Source of the DNA: Planctomycetota bacterium
GTDB lineage: Bacteria; Planctomycetota; SZUA-567; JAFGGJ01
DNA: 58,918 nt
Direction: 5' to 3'
Assembly: GCA_016930595.1 (NCBI GenBank)
Contig: JAFGGJ010000045.1
Coordinates: 1 to 58,918, forward strand
The translations under genes were made by a program, and so were the position numbers. Positions 17,655 to 26,600 of the stretch are shown here, piece after piece (position 1 is the first letter of the stretch; the number at the start of each line of letters is the position of its first letter). A model generated the notes under the pieces. The model saw nothing but the letters and a program-made list of their open reading frames with translations, was not told where the DNA came from and searched no databases.

Positions 17655-18653
17655 TCAGCGGGGTTTTTTCGCTTCATCGGCGATCGACCTGAGATTCCGG
17701 AACGGGGCATCGAGCGGAACGGCGCATTCCGGTCCGATGATATCAATGCCTGCGCCGATCTTTTCGGCGACGTCGGCTTCGATTAGGGCGGGAGTTCCCT
17801 GTCTTACTGCCGAGAAATTGCTGGTGCCGCCCATGAGCGAGAGCCTGTCGCCTGCAAGTCTTCTGGCATCGGGCGCCGGGACCTTGGAATCGAAGTGAAA
17901 ACACGCCACTCCGGTATCGGCCACGAAAGGTATCCGATCGGAAGTATCGCCGCATATGTGAACTATGAGCGGAACGGGGAGCCGGTCCACGAGTTCCCTG
18001 TGGATATCCATGACGAAATCCCGATAGGCTTCCGGAGCGCACAGATCACGGGTACAGTGGTCGGCAAGACAGAGAGTATCAGCGCCGGCGTCTACCTGTG
18101 CGATTCCGAAGCGCACGGTGACTTCCTTCAGAGTATCCATGGCCCGCCGGATGGCATCGGGCTGAAGGATGGTCGCCATCAGGAAGTCTTGAACGCCGAA
18201 CATGTGATATCCCAGCGTCCAGGGGCCGAAGACTTTTCCGCAGACGGCGACATCTGAACCGAGACGACTGCGCAGCATGCGAATGGAATCGAGGGGGACC
18301 CGCGCCGGAAGTTTCTCGAGCAGGTCCGGCGGGATGACAATTTCATCGCCGACGGCATACAGATGTTCCCGGCAGGTGGGCATGAGATCGCGACGGCCCC
18401 AGTCGACGGCGCAGCCCATGGCGGCGGATTCATGCCAGACGCTGAAAAGCGGCATTACGTCGTCGAAACCGAGAACCGTATGTCCGGCTTCAGCAAGCGC
18501 GGTCATGGCTTCGGGGTCGAGGTGGGCTTCGGGGAAAAACGTACCGACTTCATCCATCAGGTCGACGGTGGCAATGGAAGTGGCGGAGCCCGTGGCGGGC
18601 CTAGGGACCCGGTCGCGCGTCAAGGCCGCCATGAAGATTTCCCGGGGAGTCAT
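17655..18653 (-). CDS. Uroporphyrinogen decarboxylase/corrinoid methyltransferase (MtaA/CmuA-like) family protein
   Basis: A 332-residue UroD-fold protein. It carries the zinc-ligand pattern of MtaA/MtbA-type methyltransferases rather than haem-pathway UroD: HICGDTSD (His-x-Cys) and, about 70 residues later, GPECAVPLDAPFRN with the third Cys. This suggests methyl transfer involving a corrinoid or thiol. No corrinoid protein or reactivase lies nearby, so the substrate is unknown. The start ATG 18653 follows AAGGA at about 11 nt; a frame extending to 18773 has no ribosome site. It is divergent from the Gfo/Idh/MocA gene across a 155-bp region holding a palindromic -10 element. Confidence 0.82.
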   Translation of the reverse strand: MTPREIFMAALTRDRVPRPATGSATSIATVDLMDEVGTFFPEAHLDPEAMTALAEAGHTVLGFDDVMPLFSVWHESAAMGCAVDWGRRDLMPTCREHLYAVGDEIVIPPDLLEKLPARVPLDSIRMLRSRLGSDVAVCGKVFGPWTLGYHMFGVQDFLMATILQPDAIRRAMDTLKEVTVRFGIAQVDAGADTLCLADHCTRDLCAPEAYRDFVMDIHRELVDRLPVPLIVHICGDTSDRIPFVADTGVACFHFDSKVPAPDARRLAGDRLSLMGGTSNFSAVRQGTPALIEADVAEKIGAGIDIIGPECAVPLDAPFRNLRSIADEAKKPR

Positions 18654-18747
18654 CCGGCACAAGTCCTTTCCATTACCGAGGATACGGTCCGGCGCGGCAA
18701 TGGAGAAAACGGCACTGTTCTGGTTGCGACGCCTCGCGTCCCAATGA

Positions 18748-18754
18748 TTATAAT
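18748..18754. promoter_or_regulatory. Palindromic ATTATAAT usable as -10 on both strands
   Basis: The 8-mer spanning 18747-18754 reads the same on both strands, giving TATAAT in each direction between divergent genes. The plus strand has a poor TTGCGA (18724-18729) at 19 nt; no good -35 is seen on the minus strand. It is a weak candidate for a shared divergent promoter. Confidence 0.35.
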
Positions 18755-18808
18755 AGCACGAGCCGTTGAACATGACACTGATAAACGGGTATTCGAAAGG
18801 GGTAGCTC

Positions 18809-20173
18809 ATGGCCGGCAGAAAGCGTTACGCCCAGGTTGGTCTCGGGAGCAGGTCGGGGATGTATTCCGGGGCAGTGGTGGAAAAATACGGCGAATACGC
18901 CGAACTCGTAGGCCTGAGCGACAGCAACGAAGGCCGCCTGAACCAGCGTATGGGATGGGCCCGGTCGGCAGGCGCGGATCCGAAAGGATACATGGCTGCG
19001 GATTTCGAGAAGATGATCAAGGAAACAAAAGCGGACACAGTCCTTGTAATGACAAAGGACTGCCACCATGACGAATACATAGTCAAGGCGCTGGAAATGG
19101 GGTGTGACGCCATAACGGAAAAGCCCATGACCACCGACGCCGGGAAGTGCCAGCGGATAATCGATACGCAGAAGAAAACGGGGAAGAAAGTAACCGTCAC
19201 TTTCAACTATCGCTATTCCCCGCCGCGAACCCAGATAAAAGACCTGTTGATGAACGGCGTCGTGGGCAACGTGGTGTCGGTGGACTTCCACTGGCTGCTG
19301 AACACGCGGCACGGGGCGGACTACTTCCGGCGGTGGCACCGGAACAAGGCAAATTCCGGGGGTCTGCTGGTGCACAAGGCCACGCACCACTTCGATCTTG
19401 TAAACTGGTGGCTTTCATCGGTCCCCGAGAACGTATATGCATACGGCGCCCGAAACTTCTACACGCCTGAAACGGCCGAAAGGTACGGGCTTTCAAAACG
19501 ATCCGAAAGATGCCTGGACTGCCCGGAAAAGGACAAGTGCAATTTCCACCTGGACCTCGCCGCGTCGGAAGGGCTGAAAAAGCTGTACCTGGAGAACGAA
19601 CAGTACGACGGGTATTTCCGGGACCGGTGCGTGTTCAGCGACCTTATTGACATAGAAGACACGATGCATCTTGTGGTGAAATACATGAGCGGTGCGAGCA
19701 TGAGCTATTCGCTGCACTCCTTCATGCCGTGGGAAGGATACGTCATAGCGTTCAACGGCACAAAAGGCCGGCTGGAGCACAAATGCATGGAAACGGTGTA
19801 CATCAGCGGGGACGGCAACACACCGGGCGAGTTGCTGCCCGAGGGGACCACGACCCGCATATACCCGCACTTTCTACCCGGGCGGGAGGAAGAAGTCTGG
19901 ACCGGAGCAGGCGGCCACGGCGGAGGCGACGACCCGCTGCTGGATGATCTCTTTCACCCCAACCCGCCCGAAGACAGGTACATGAGGGCGGCGGATCAAA
20001 GGGGCGGCGCCTACTCGATACTCACCGGAGTGGCGGCGAACAAATCCATAGCCGGCGGAGAAGTCGTCCGGATAAACGACCTCGTGAGCGGACTCGAACT
20101 GCCGGATTATCCGCCCATGCCCGCGCCGGACGAAGCGCTGCCGATGCCCAAAGCGGGATCGCTGTCACACTAG
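18809..20173 (+). CDS. Gfo/Idh/MocA-family oxidoreductase
   Basis: A 454-residue NAD(P)-dependent oxidoreductase. The N-terminal Rossmann region has a VGLGSRSGMY nucleotide loop. The family signature EKPMTT (catalytic Lys of the EKP motif) is followed by a C-terminal alpha/beta domain with HKATHHFDLVNWW, where His likely takes part in catalysis. An insert with Cys-x2-Cys-x5-Cys (CLDCPEKDKC) may bind metal. No signal peptide is present. Such enzymes oxidise sugars or inositol-like polyols, with the substrate usually set by neighbours. The neighbours here (ComEC and DUF6807) do not identify it. Confidence 0.88.
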   Translation: MAGRKRYAQVGLGSRSGMYSGAVVEKYGEYAELVGLSDSNEGRLNQRMGWARSAGADPKGYMAADFEKMIKETKADTVLVMTKDCHHDEYIVKALEMGCDAITEKPMTTDAGKCQRIIDTQKKTGKKVTVTFNYRYSPPRTQIKDLLMNGVVGNVVSVDFHWLLNTRHGADYFRRWHRNKANSGGLLVHKATHHFDLVNWWLSSVPENVYAYGARNFYTPETAERYGLSKRSERCLDCPEKDKCNFHLDLAASEGLKKLYLENEQYDGYFRDRCVFSDLIDIEDTMHLVVKYMSGASMSYSLHSFMPWEGYVIAFNGTKGRLEHKCMETVYISGDGNTPGELLPEGTTTRIYPHFLPGREEEVWTGAGGHGGGDDPLLDDLFHPNPPEDRYMRAADQRGGAYSILTGVAANKSIAGGEVVRINDLVSGLELPDYPPMPAPDEALPMPKAGSLSH

Positions 20174-20207
20174 ACGGAGAACGTATCCAGGAAATGGGGA
20201 CTGCCTG

Positions 20208-22430
20208 TTGCTGCGTTCATACCCATTGCTGCCCGCCGCCATAGCCTGGTATGCGGGATTACGCATCGCGTTTGCCCTGGGGCTGGTCTTCCCGGGTTCG
20301 ACACCATGGATAACGGCCTCGGCATCCATCGTCATAATGATTCTTGTCCGTGCGCTCCCCGAAAAGCTACGCCCTCGAACAGGCTACCTGCTCCTGATAA
20401 CAATACTCGCCATGCTGGCGGCATACCGCGCCGGCGGACGTTCCGGCCAGGCATCGACGTCATTGTCGGCAACCGGAGAAGGCCTGCACTACTTCCGCGG
20501 CAAAGTGCTCGACGTCGATTCGCCGGAAGGGCCCGGGCGATACCGCGGAACGCTGAAGATCACCGGGTACAGAACGGACGGTGAATGGCGTGAAGCGGAC
20601 GTCCCCGTACGCCTGGGCAGCGGTCATGTCAGCCTGGTGCCCGGAGATCTGCTGGAAGGGCACTTCCGGACGTGGCGAATAGCTGAAGACGGCTACTACC
20701 GGAAGACCCTGCTGGCTGCCGGCATAGGGAATTCTGCAACGGCGGGGCCGGACGTGCGAAGGACGGGGCACAGGGCGGGTATTCGCAGGTGGATATTCCT
20801 GTGGCGGTCCTACGCGGCACGGCGCCTTGCGGGAAGAGCGTACGGCGACGTTGTGGCCTGTCTCGTCATCGGGGATCCCGGGCTGATGCCGGGCGACACG
20901 CTTGAAGCGGGACGTGCGAGCGGTGCGCTGCACCTGTTCGTGGTAAGCGGACTGCACCTTGGGATCTTCGGCGGCCTGGTGATGCTTGTGTGCGGCCGGC
21001 TGGGTATTTCAATAGGACGGCGCAACCTGCTGGCGGTAGGGGTGACTTTCATCTACCTGGCGATGACGGGTTTCGGCGCGCCGGCGCTACGCGCGTGGAT
21101 CATGTTCAGCCTGCTGGTACTCGGCCCGCTGGTTCAAAGGGCTTATGACCCGGTGAACGCGCTTTCCGCCGCGGTGCTGGGGATACTGATCATATGGCCC
21201 GAAGAAGCCGTCGGCTACGGTCTGCACCTCGCCATTGCCGCCATTACGGGAATACTCGCTGCGACCTACCTGTTCGGAGAAACCGTCCGCAAACTGGAAC
21301 ACCGGTTACTGCGCCGGGTTGCAGAGGCGGGCACGGCATCGCTTTGCGCAAGCATCGGCGTAATGCCTTTTCTGGGAGCGTTCTTCGGGAGAGCACCGCT
21401 GGCGGCGCCGTTAGGGGCACTGCTTGGTGTTCCACTCATCACCATACTGATAGCAACAGGAAGCGCCGTTACCGCCGGGACCACCCTGGCGCATGCCGCG
21501 GGAGCGATAAGCGGCAGCACGGCCCTGGAGCGGGCGATAGAGTTCGCCGTGGGGACGTCCGGCCCCCTGTATTGGTTCACGGCCGGCGTAGCCGGAATGC
21601 TGTCCGGCACAGTGGGAGCGCTGGGCGGCCTTCCTGTGCTGAACATGGCTGTTCACGGTCCGCCCGGCTGGTTCCTGCCGCTGTGGCTCCTGTGGATGGG
21701 AGGCCTAACCGTGGCGAAACTCGAGCACGACACGCGGCGGCTGTTATTTTCAGAACGAGTGACGGGCGTTTTCCGCAAGAGCAGGATTTTCAGGTACGGC
21801 TTTTTGCCGGCGGGACTGATCCTGCTCCTGGCGTGGCCTGTAATCGGCGAGTGCTGCGACGGCATGCGGCCCGGGACGTACGTGCTGGAGTTATCGGATG
21901 GAACCGACGTCGCCATACGGGCAAGCGGACACGACGTCACGGCGTATGCCGAAAAGCCCTCGGCGGAAACGCTCCGGGAGCTGGAGATCGCCTTCCCACA
22001 CTCGAACCTTGAACCGCTGCGTCCGATGGACGAACTGCCTTCGCCCCTGCGGGGCCTGCACGTGCTCAGCGAGACGCGCATTCCACTGGTTCTCGCCAGC
22101 GAAACCGGCTCTTCGCTCGACAGACTGGTGCAGTCTTCTCCCCCCGGTGCAATCATGGTTGCGACAGGGCGGCTGCCCTACGGGGCAGGATTACTGCGGG
22201 AAAAAGGCCGTACGATTCTCGCCGTGCCTCCGGGTGGAGTAGTGATAGAAAATGCGGAGGAGCAGATCGTGGTAAGCCGGGCCGGGCTCAGAACCGCGTG
22301 GGACAGGGGGAGGCGGACCCGCGAACGGGTTTTTGTTCTGAATTATCGAATAACGAACGGAGCCGATTCTGACGCCATGACCGGGGAACAGCCGGCTACA
22401 ATTACCCGTCCCGCGCAAGGAGTACGGTGA
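20208..22430 (+). CDS. comEC: ComEC/Rec2-family DNA-uptake channel lacking a metallo-beta-lactamase domain
   Basis: A 740-residue multipass membrane protein, the candidate inner-membrane channel for DNA uptake in natural transformation. An N-terminal membrane/OB segment comes first. The competence domain has its hallmark LHLFVVSGLHLGIF (coded near 20925) and GAPALRAWIM, followed by about eight hydrophobic helices. The C-terminal 200 residues after the last helix align in length with the periplasmic domain of ComEC, but no HxHxDH zinc motif is present, so nuclease activity of that domain looks absent. The start is TTG at 20208 with GGGGA upstream. The stop TGA overlaps the next gene's ATG in TGATG. 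Confidence 0.85.
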   Translation: MLRSYPLLPAAIAWYAGLRIAFALGLVFPGSTPWITASASIVIMILVRALPEKLRPRTGYLLLITILAMLAAYRAGGRSGQASTSLSATGEGLHYFRGKVLDVDSPEGPGRYRGTLKITGYRTDGEWREADVPVRLGSGHVSLVPGDLLEGHFRTWRIAEDGYYRKTLLAAGIGNSATAGPDVRRTGHRAGIRRWIFLWRSYAARRLAGRAYGDVVACLVIGDPGLMPGDTLEAGRASGALHLFVVSGLHLGIFGGLVMLVCGRLGISIGRRNLLAVGVTFIYLAMTGFGAPALRAWIMFSLLVLGPLVQRAYDPVNALSAAVLGILIIWPEEAVGYGLHLAIAAITGILAATYLFGETVRKLEHRLLRRVAEAGTASLCASIGVMPFLGAFFGRAPLAAPLGALLGVPLITILIATGSAVTAGTTLAHAAGAISGSTALERAIEFAVGTSGPLYWFTAGVAGMLSGTVGALGGLPVLNMAVHGPPGWFLPLWLLWMGGLTVAKLEHDTRRLLFSERVTGVFRKSRIFRYGFLPAGLILLLAWPVIGECCDGMRPGTYVLELSDGTDVAIRASGHDVTAYAEKPSAETLRELEIAFPHSNLEPLRPMDELPSPLRGLHVLSETRIPLVLASETGSSLDRLVQSSPPGAIMVATGRLPYGAGLLREKGRTILAVPPGGVVIENAEEQIVVSRAGLRTAWDRGRRTRERVFVLNYRITNGADSDAMTGEQPATITRPAQGVR

Positions 22431-23572
22431 TGTCGGAAAAGCTGAAAGTCATTGTGAAAACCGGCAGGCATGCCAGGCCCGCCGGCATGCTTTCGATGGA
22501 ACTTCCCGACGGGGCGGCGCCCGAAGGGCTACTGGTGGATTCCCGCCATCCCGAGAAGGCGTTGCCGTACCAGGTTGTCGACAAGAAGCTGCTGTTCGCA
22601 ATGCCGGATGCTCCTGCCGGCAAGAATATCGTGCTGGAGTTCCTCCGGGACAGGGAATATCCGGGCCGTCTCGGCAGGGCCGACATCGTGGAGCAGGGAG
22701 GCAGGCTGGACGTGATTATGAAGGGAAAGTTTTTCACGTCATATCATTTCACGCCGGAAGCCGCTCCCAAGCCGTATTTCTACCCGGTTGCGGGACCGAG
22801 GGATATCCTGATGACCCGAGGCTGGCCCATGGATCCTCAAAAAGGAGACGACGAGGACCACCCACACCACAAGTCCATATACGTCGCCCACGGCGACATC
22901 AACGGGGCGGACGTATGGAGCGAGCAGGAAGGACACGGGTACCAGGCACACGGCAGGTTTACCCGCATTCTGACCGGAGCTTTCGCAGCCGGCTTCGACG
23001 AGGAACTCACCTGGCAGGACCGCGACCATAAGCCGCTGATGACCGAGACCCGAGAAGTAAGAATTTACAACACCCCGTGGAACATCCGGATCATGGACCT
23101 GTCGCTGTCTTTCGCGGCGGAGCACGGCCCCGTCAGGTTCGGCGATACGAAAGAAGGGGGATTGGTCAGCATACGGGTGGCGTCCCGCATGGATGGGAGC
23201 AGGGGCGGAGTCATCGAGAACGCGTTCGGAGGCACCGGCGAGGCCGAGTGCTGGGGGAAACCATCTCCGTGGGTCGATTATTCAGGCCTGCTGAAAGGCA
23301 AAAGGGTAGGGATCGCGGTCTTTGACCATCGCGACAACCATGGCCACCCGGCCAGATGGCACGTCCGTGATTACGGGCTGTTCGCCTTGAACCCGTTCGC
23401 CCTGAGCTATTACAAGTACGGCAGAGAAACCGATGGGACGCTGCAGTTGCAACACGGCGACAGACTGCGATTCAGTTTCAGAATATTTATTCACGGGAAC
23501 AATGCCCGCCGGGGACAAGTGAGGGAACAGTACCTGATGTACGCTTTCCCCCCGGAAACAACCCTGGAATAA
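22430..23572 (+). CDS. DUF6807 ('PmoA family') protein
   Basis: A 380-residue protein of the DUF6807 family, which databases often mislabel as methane-oxygenase PmoA. It is not a membrane monooxygenase: there is no transmembrane helix. Recognisable blocks are the histidine cluster EDHPHHKS, DVWSEQEGHG and the C-terminal HARGQ-type region (HGNNARRGQVREQY). Family members typically sit near sugar oxidoreductases in planctomycete-like genomes, and here a Gfo/Idh/MocA gene lies two genes upstream. The start is ATG 22430, 8 nt after AAGGAG and overlapping the comEC stop by 1 nt. Biochemical role not established. Confidence 0.8.
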   Translation: MSEKLKVIVKTGRHARPAGMLSMELPDGAAPEGLLVDSRHPEKALPYQVVDKKLLFAMPDAPAGKNIVLEFLRDREYPGRLGRADIVEQGGRLDVIMKGKFFTSYHFTPEAAPKPYFYPVAGPRDILMTRGWPMDPQKGDDEDHPHHKSIYVAHGDINGADVWSEQEGHGYQAHGRFTRILTGAFAAGFDEELTWQDRDHKPLMTETREVRIYNTPWNIRIMDLSLSFAAEHGPVRFGDTKEGGLVSIRVASRMDGSRGGVIENAFGGTGEAECWGKPSPWVDYSGLLKGKRVGIAVFDHRDNHGHPARWHVRDYGLFALNPFALSYYKYGRETDGTLQLQHGDRLRFSFRIFIHGNNARRGQVREQYLMYAFPPETTLE

Positions 23573-23609
23573 GTGACAGGCAAGCCGCCCCGGTCGCAGG
23601 GCTCCAGTC

Positions 23610-23638
23610 TTGGCAACCGAGGCACAATGCTCTATAAT
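23610..23638 (+). promoter_or_regulatory. Promoter of the Ser/Thr kinase gene
   Basis: TTGGCA (23610-23615), 17-nt spacer, TATAAT (23633-23638). It lies 29 bp upstream of the kinase ATG, so the 5' untranslated region would be about 22 nt. Confidence 0.75.
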
Positions 23639-23667
23639 ATGTTGAACAAAGCGCCGGAAAAGGACTG

Positions 23668-26600
23668 ATGGCCGCAGCGCAGGACAGATCCCCGCGATCG
23701 TTCGCAGAAGTCGCCCTGGAACTGGGCCTTTGCGACGAGAGGAAGATCCGCGACGCTCTTCTGGTGAAGCAGAAGCTGGCGGAAATGGACGTCCACCGCA
23801 GCCTCGAAGACATTCTCATTGAACGCGGATACATTTCCAAGGAAGGCATCGAACAGGTACAACGGGCGCTCAAGGGCGATAACAGGCTGGCCGGCTTCGA
23901 ACTGGTGGAACGGGTGGGATCTGGGGCGATGGGGGCGGTATTCAGGGCCAGGCAGGTTTCCCTGGACCGGATAGTCGCCGTGAAAGTACTGCCGCGACAC
24001 CTGGCCGAAGATCCATCGTTCGTCAAGAGATTCCTGCGGGAAGCCCGAAACGTCGCCAAGCTCAACCATCCCAACATCATACAGGGTATCGACGTAGGGG
24101 AAGACCGGGGCTATTACTACTTCGCGATGGAGTACATCGACGGGCCGAATGCCAGGGATCTGATCGAAGAAAAAGGTCCGATGGAAGAACGCGAGGCCCT
24201 GCGCATCGTGCTGGGGGCAGCAAGGGGCCTGGAGCATGCATGGCGCAACAGCATTCTGCACCGGGACATAAAACCTGCGAACATAATGCTGACGTCCGAT
24301 AACGTGGTGAAACTCTGCGACCTCGGCCTCGCCACGGCCCGAGGCCCGGAAGCCGATGCAAGCGGGTCCAGCGTGGGCAAGGCGGTAGGCACGCCCTACT
24401 ACATATCGCCCGAACAGGCGATGGGCGAAAAAGACGTGGACACGCGCACGGACATATATTCGCTGGGGGCATCGCTGTACCACATGCTTTCCGGACACCC
24501 GCCGTTCGAGGGCAACTCGGCCCCGGTAGTACTTGCGATGCATCTCAAGGAACGGGTGCAGCCGCTGAACACGATCCGAAACGACGTTTCCCGAAACACC
24601 ACCCTGTTCCTGGCCAAAACGTTGGCGAAGGACAGGGGGAACCGCCACCAGACACCCGTAGAAGTGATAGAAGACCTCGAAGATCTCCTGGCAAACAAGC
24701 CGCCCCGCCACTCGGTACGCTTCCGCCAGGACAGCACGTATCCCCTGCCATTCCTGTCGCCAAGGCAGACCGGCAGGCATGGAACCGTGGCGATCCGCCG
24801 GATCAAGGCAAAGAAGGCGCAGAGTTCCGGGGTAATGGCAATGATTCTCCTGCTGTTGCTGCTGATAATCCTGGCGGGCTTCATCTTCTGGCAGTTCTCC
24901 AGCCACGGTGCGAGCCTGCCGGGGTTTACCCGTCCGCCGCCGCCGCCCGGCGGACGGATGACACCGGATACGACGCCGATAGTCATAACACCTGCGTCGG
25001 CGACGCCCACGGAACGTCCCAGAGAACGGCCCGATGTCCAGTCATCCGAAGAAAAGCATGCGGAGACCGTGGCTGCGGTCGCCGAGATAGCCAGGGACCT
25101 GGAGACCGGTAACATAGGCCCGGAAGAAGCCAAGATACGGCTGTCGATTTTCGAGGAAATCGATCTCCCGGCAAACATCGAGAAGCGGATAGCTGACATA
25201 GTCGCCGAAAGCGATCGAAGGATCGCCGTTCAACGGGCCGCTCTTGAGCAGGAAATATCCGAAGCGGTGAGTCTCGTTTCGCAGGGCAGACTGTCCAACG
25301 GACTCGACACCTTCCAATTGTTATACAAGCGCGGTATCACGACGGAAGATCTTGCGCCGCTGGAACGGGCTCTGACCACGGCATACCAGGAACGGCTGCT
25401 GGAACTCGATTCCACGGTACACGAAGCGCTGATAAAAAACGATACCGCGCAGGCTGACAAACTGGTCAATGCATGGGAACGGGACAACACGGTTGCCCTG
25501 GACCGCTTTGACCAGCTTCAGTCATCGCTGACGAAAATAAGAAACGGGATAAGGAAGGTCAGGCAGGCCGCCACCGAGCGCAACAAGGAAGGATTGCTCC
25601 TGCTTGCCGCATTAATACAGGAAGCGCCAAAATCTCTGAAAGCCGGAAGGAGCCTTCACAAGGATTCCTTCCCCCCCGAAATGCCCTCGAAATATGGCGA
25701 AGCTCTCGAAAGAGAAAGCGAAAAGCTCCTGGGTTTCGTGGACGGCATAGCGCGCAAGGTGGGCAAAATGGACCGCGTGTCGGTCCCCTATCGCAATATG
25801 ACCGTTTCCGGCAAACCGACGTACACAGGAGAAGGGAAGATAAAGGTCAGGACCCTTGCAGGCATGGAGCTTGTGCTGTCGTTATTCGACGTCTCCCATG
25901 AACAGGTCCTGGCGTGGGGGGACATCGCCCTGAAGCCTCCAAGCACGGACGTTGCAAGATACCTTGTGTTCACGGGCGAAACCGACGTACTGGAATCGCT
26001 CGGCTACATGCCCGACAGGGCCAAGGCGCCGGACCTGGCACTGCTGCTCAACGCCCTGAAAACCCACTCGCAAACCAGGAAGATCCAGGAGCTGAAAGCA
26101 GAAATGTCTTCTGTCGGAACCGGCGGCTCGGCCTACAGGAAACTTGCTGAAATACTCCCCCGGATCCAGGCGCTCAGGGCTGCAGGAGTGACATCGCAGG
26201 AGCTTGACGACCTTGAAAAGACTGCCCGCGGCAGCATCCTCAAGCATGCTGATGGACTTCTGGCGGCCAAGGGACAGGCAAGTCCACTGGGGCTGAAGTT
26301 CGTGTACGACTCGGCGGGCGCGCAGGAATTGGCCGACTGGATGGGCATAGACGGAGGCTGGATATGGCAGGCTCCGGGACTTGCCGCCCAGGGTGGCCGC
26401 CTAACACATCTTTTCCATTGGGGCCAACCTCTGCATGTTAATGTTCTGCTCGAAACCGGGCCCGGGCAGGAATCTCTGGTAGTAGAAGCAGGCCGTACAA
26501 AGATAGTGATGGACCCACAGCACGTACAAGTCCTTGCGGGTGAAAAGGTCCTTGCCGAAGGAGCCAAGCCGGGACTCTCACGATTCCCCCTGGATATCGT

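Noticed and set aside
22430..23572. Reading the 'PmoA family' label as methane monooxygenase
   Set aside because: The protein has no transmembrane helices or copper-site motifs of particulate methane monooxygenase; the label is a naming artefact of DUF6807.
23616..23647. A dif-like stretch (right arm ATATGTTGAAC, centre TCTATA) near the skew switch
   Set aside because: The right arm matches 8 of 11 bases of the E. coli XerD arm and the centre 5 of 6, but the left arm matches only 3 of 11. It also coincides with a good promoter that explains the AT-rich bases.
24006..24399. CRISPR, insertion sequence or prophage content anywhere in the window
   Set aside because: No direct-repeat/spacer arrays, transposase, integrase or phage structural genes were seen; the only tandem repeat is the coding one at 13696-13902.
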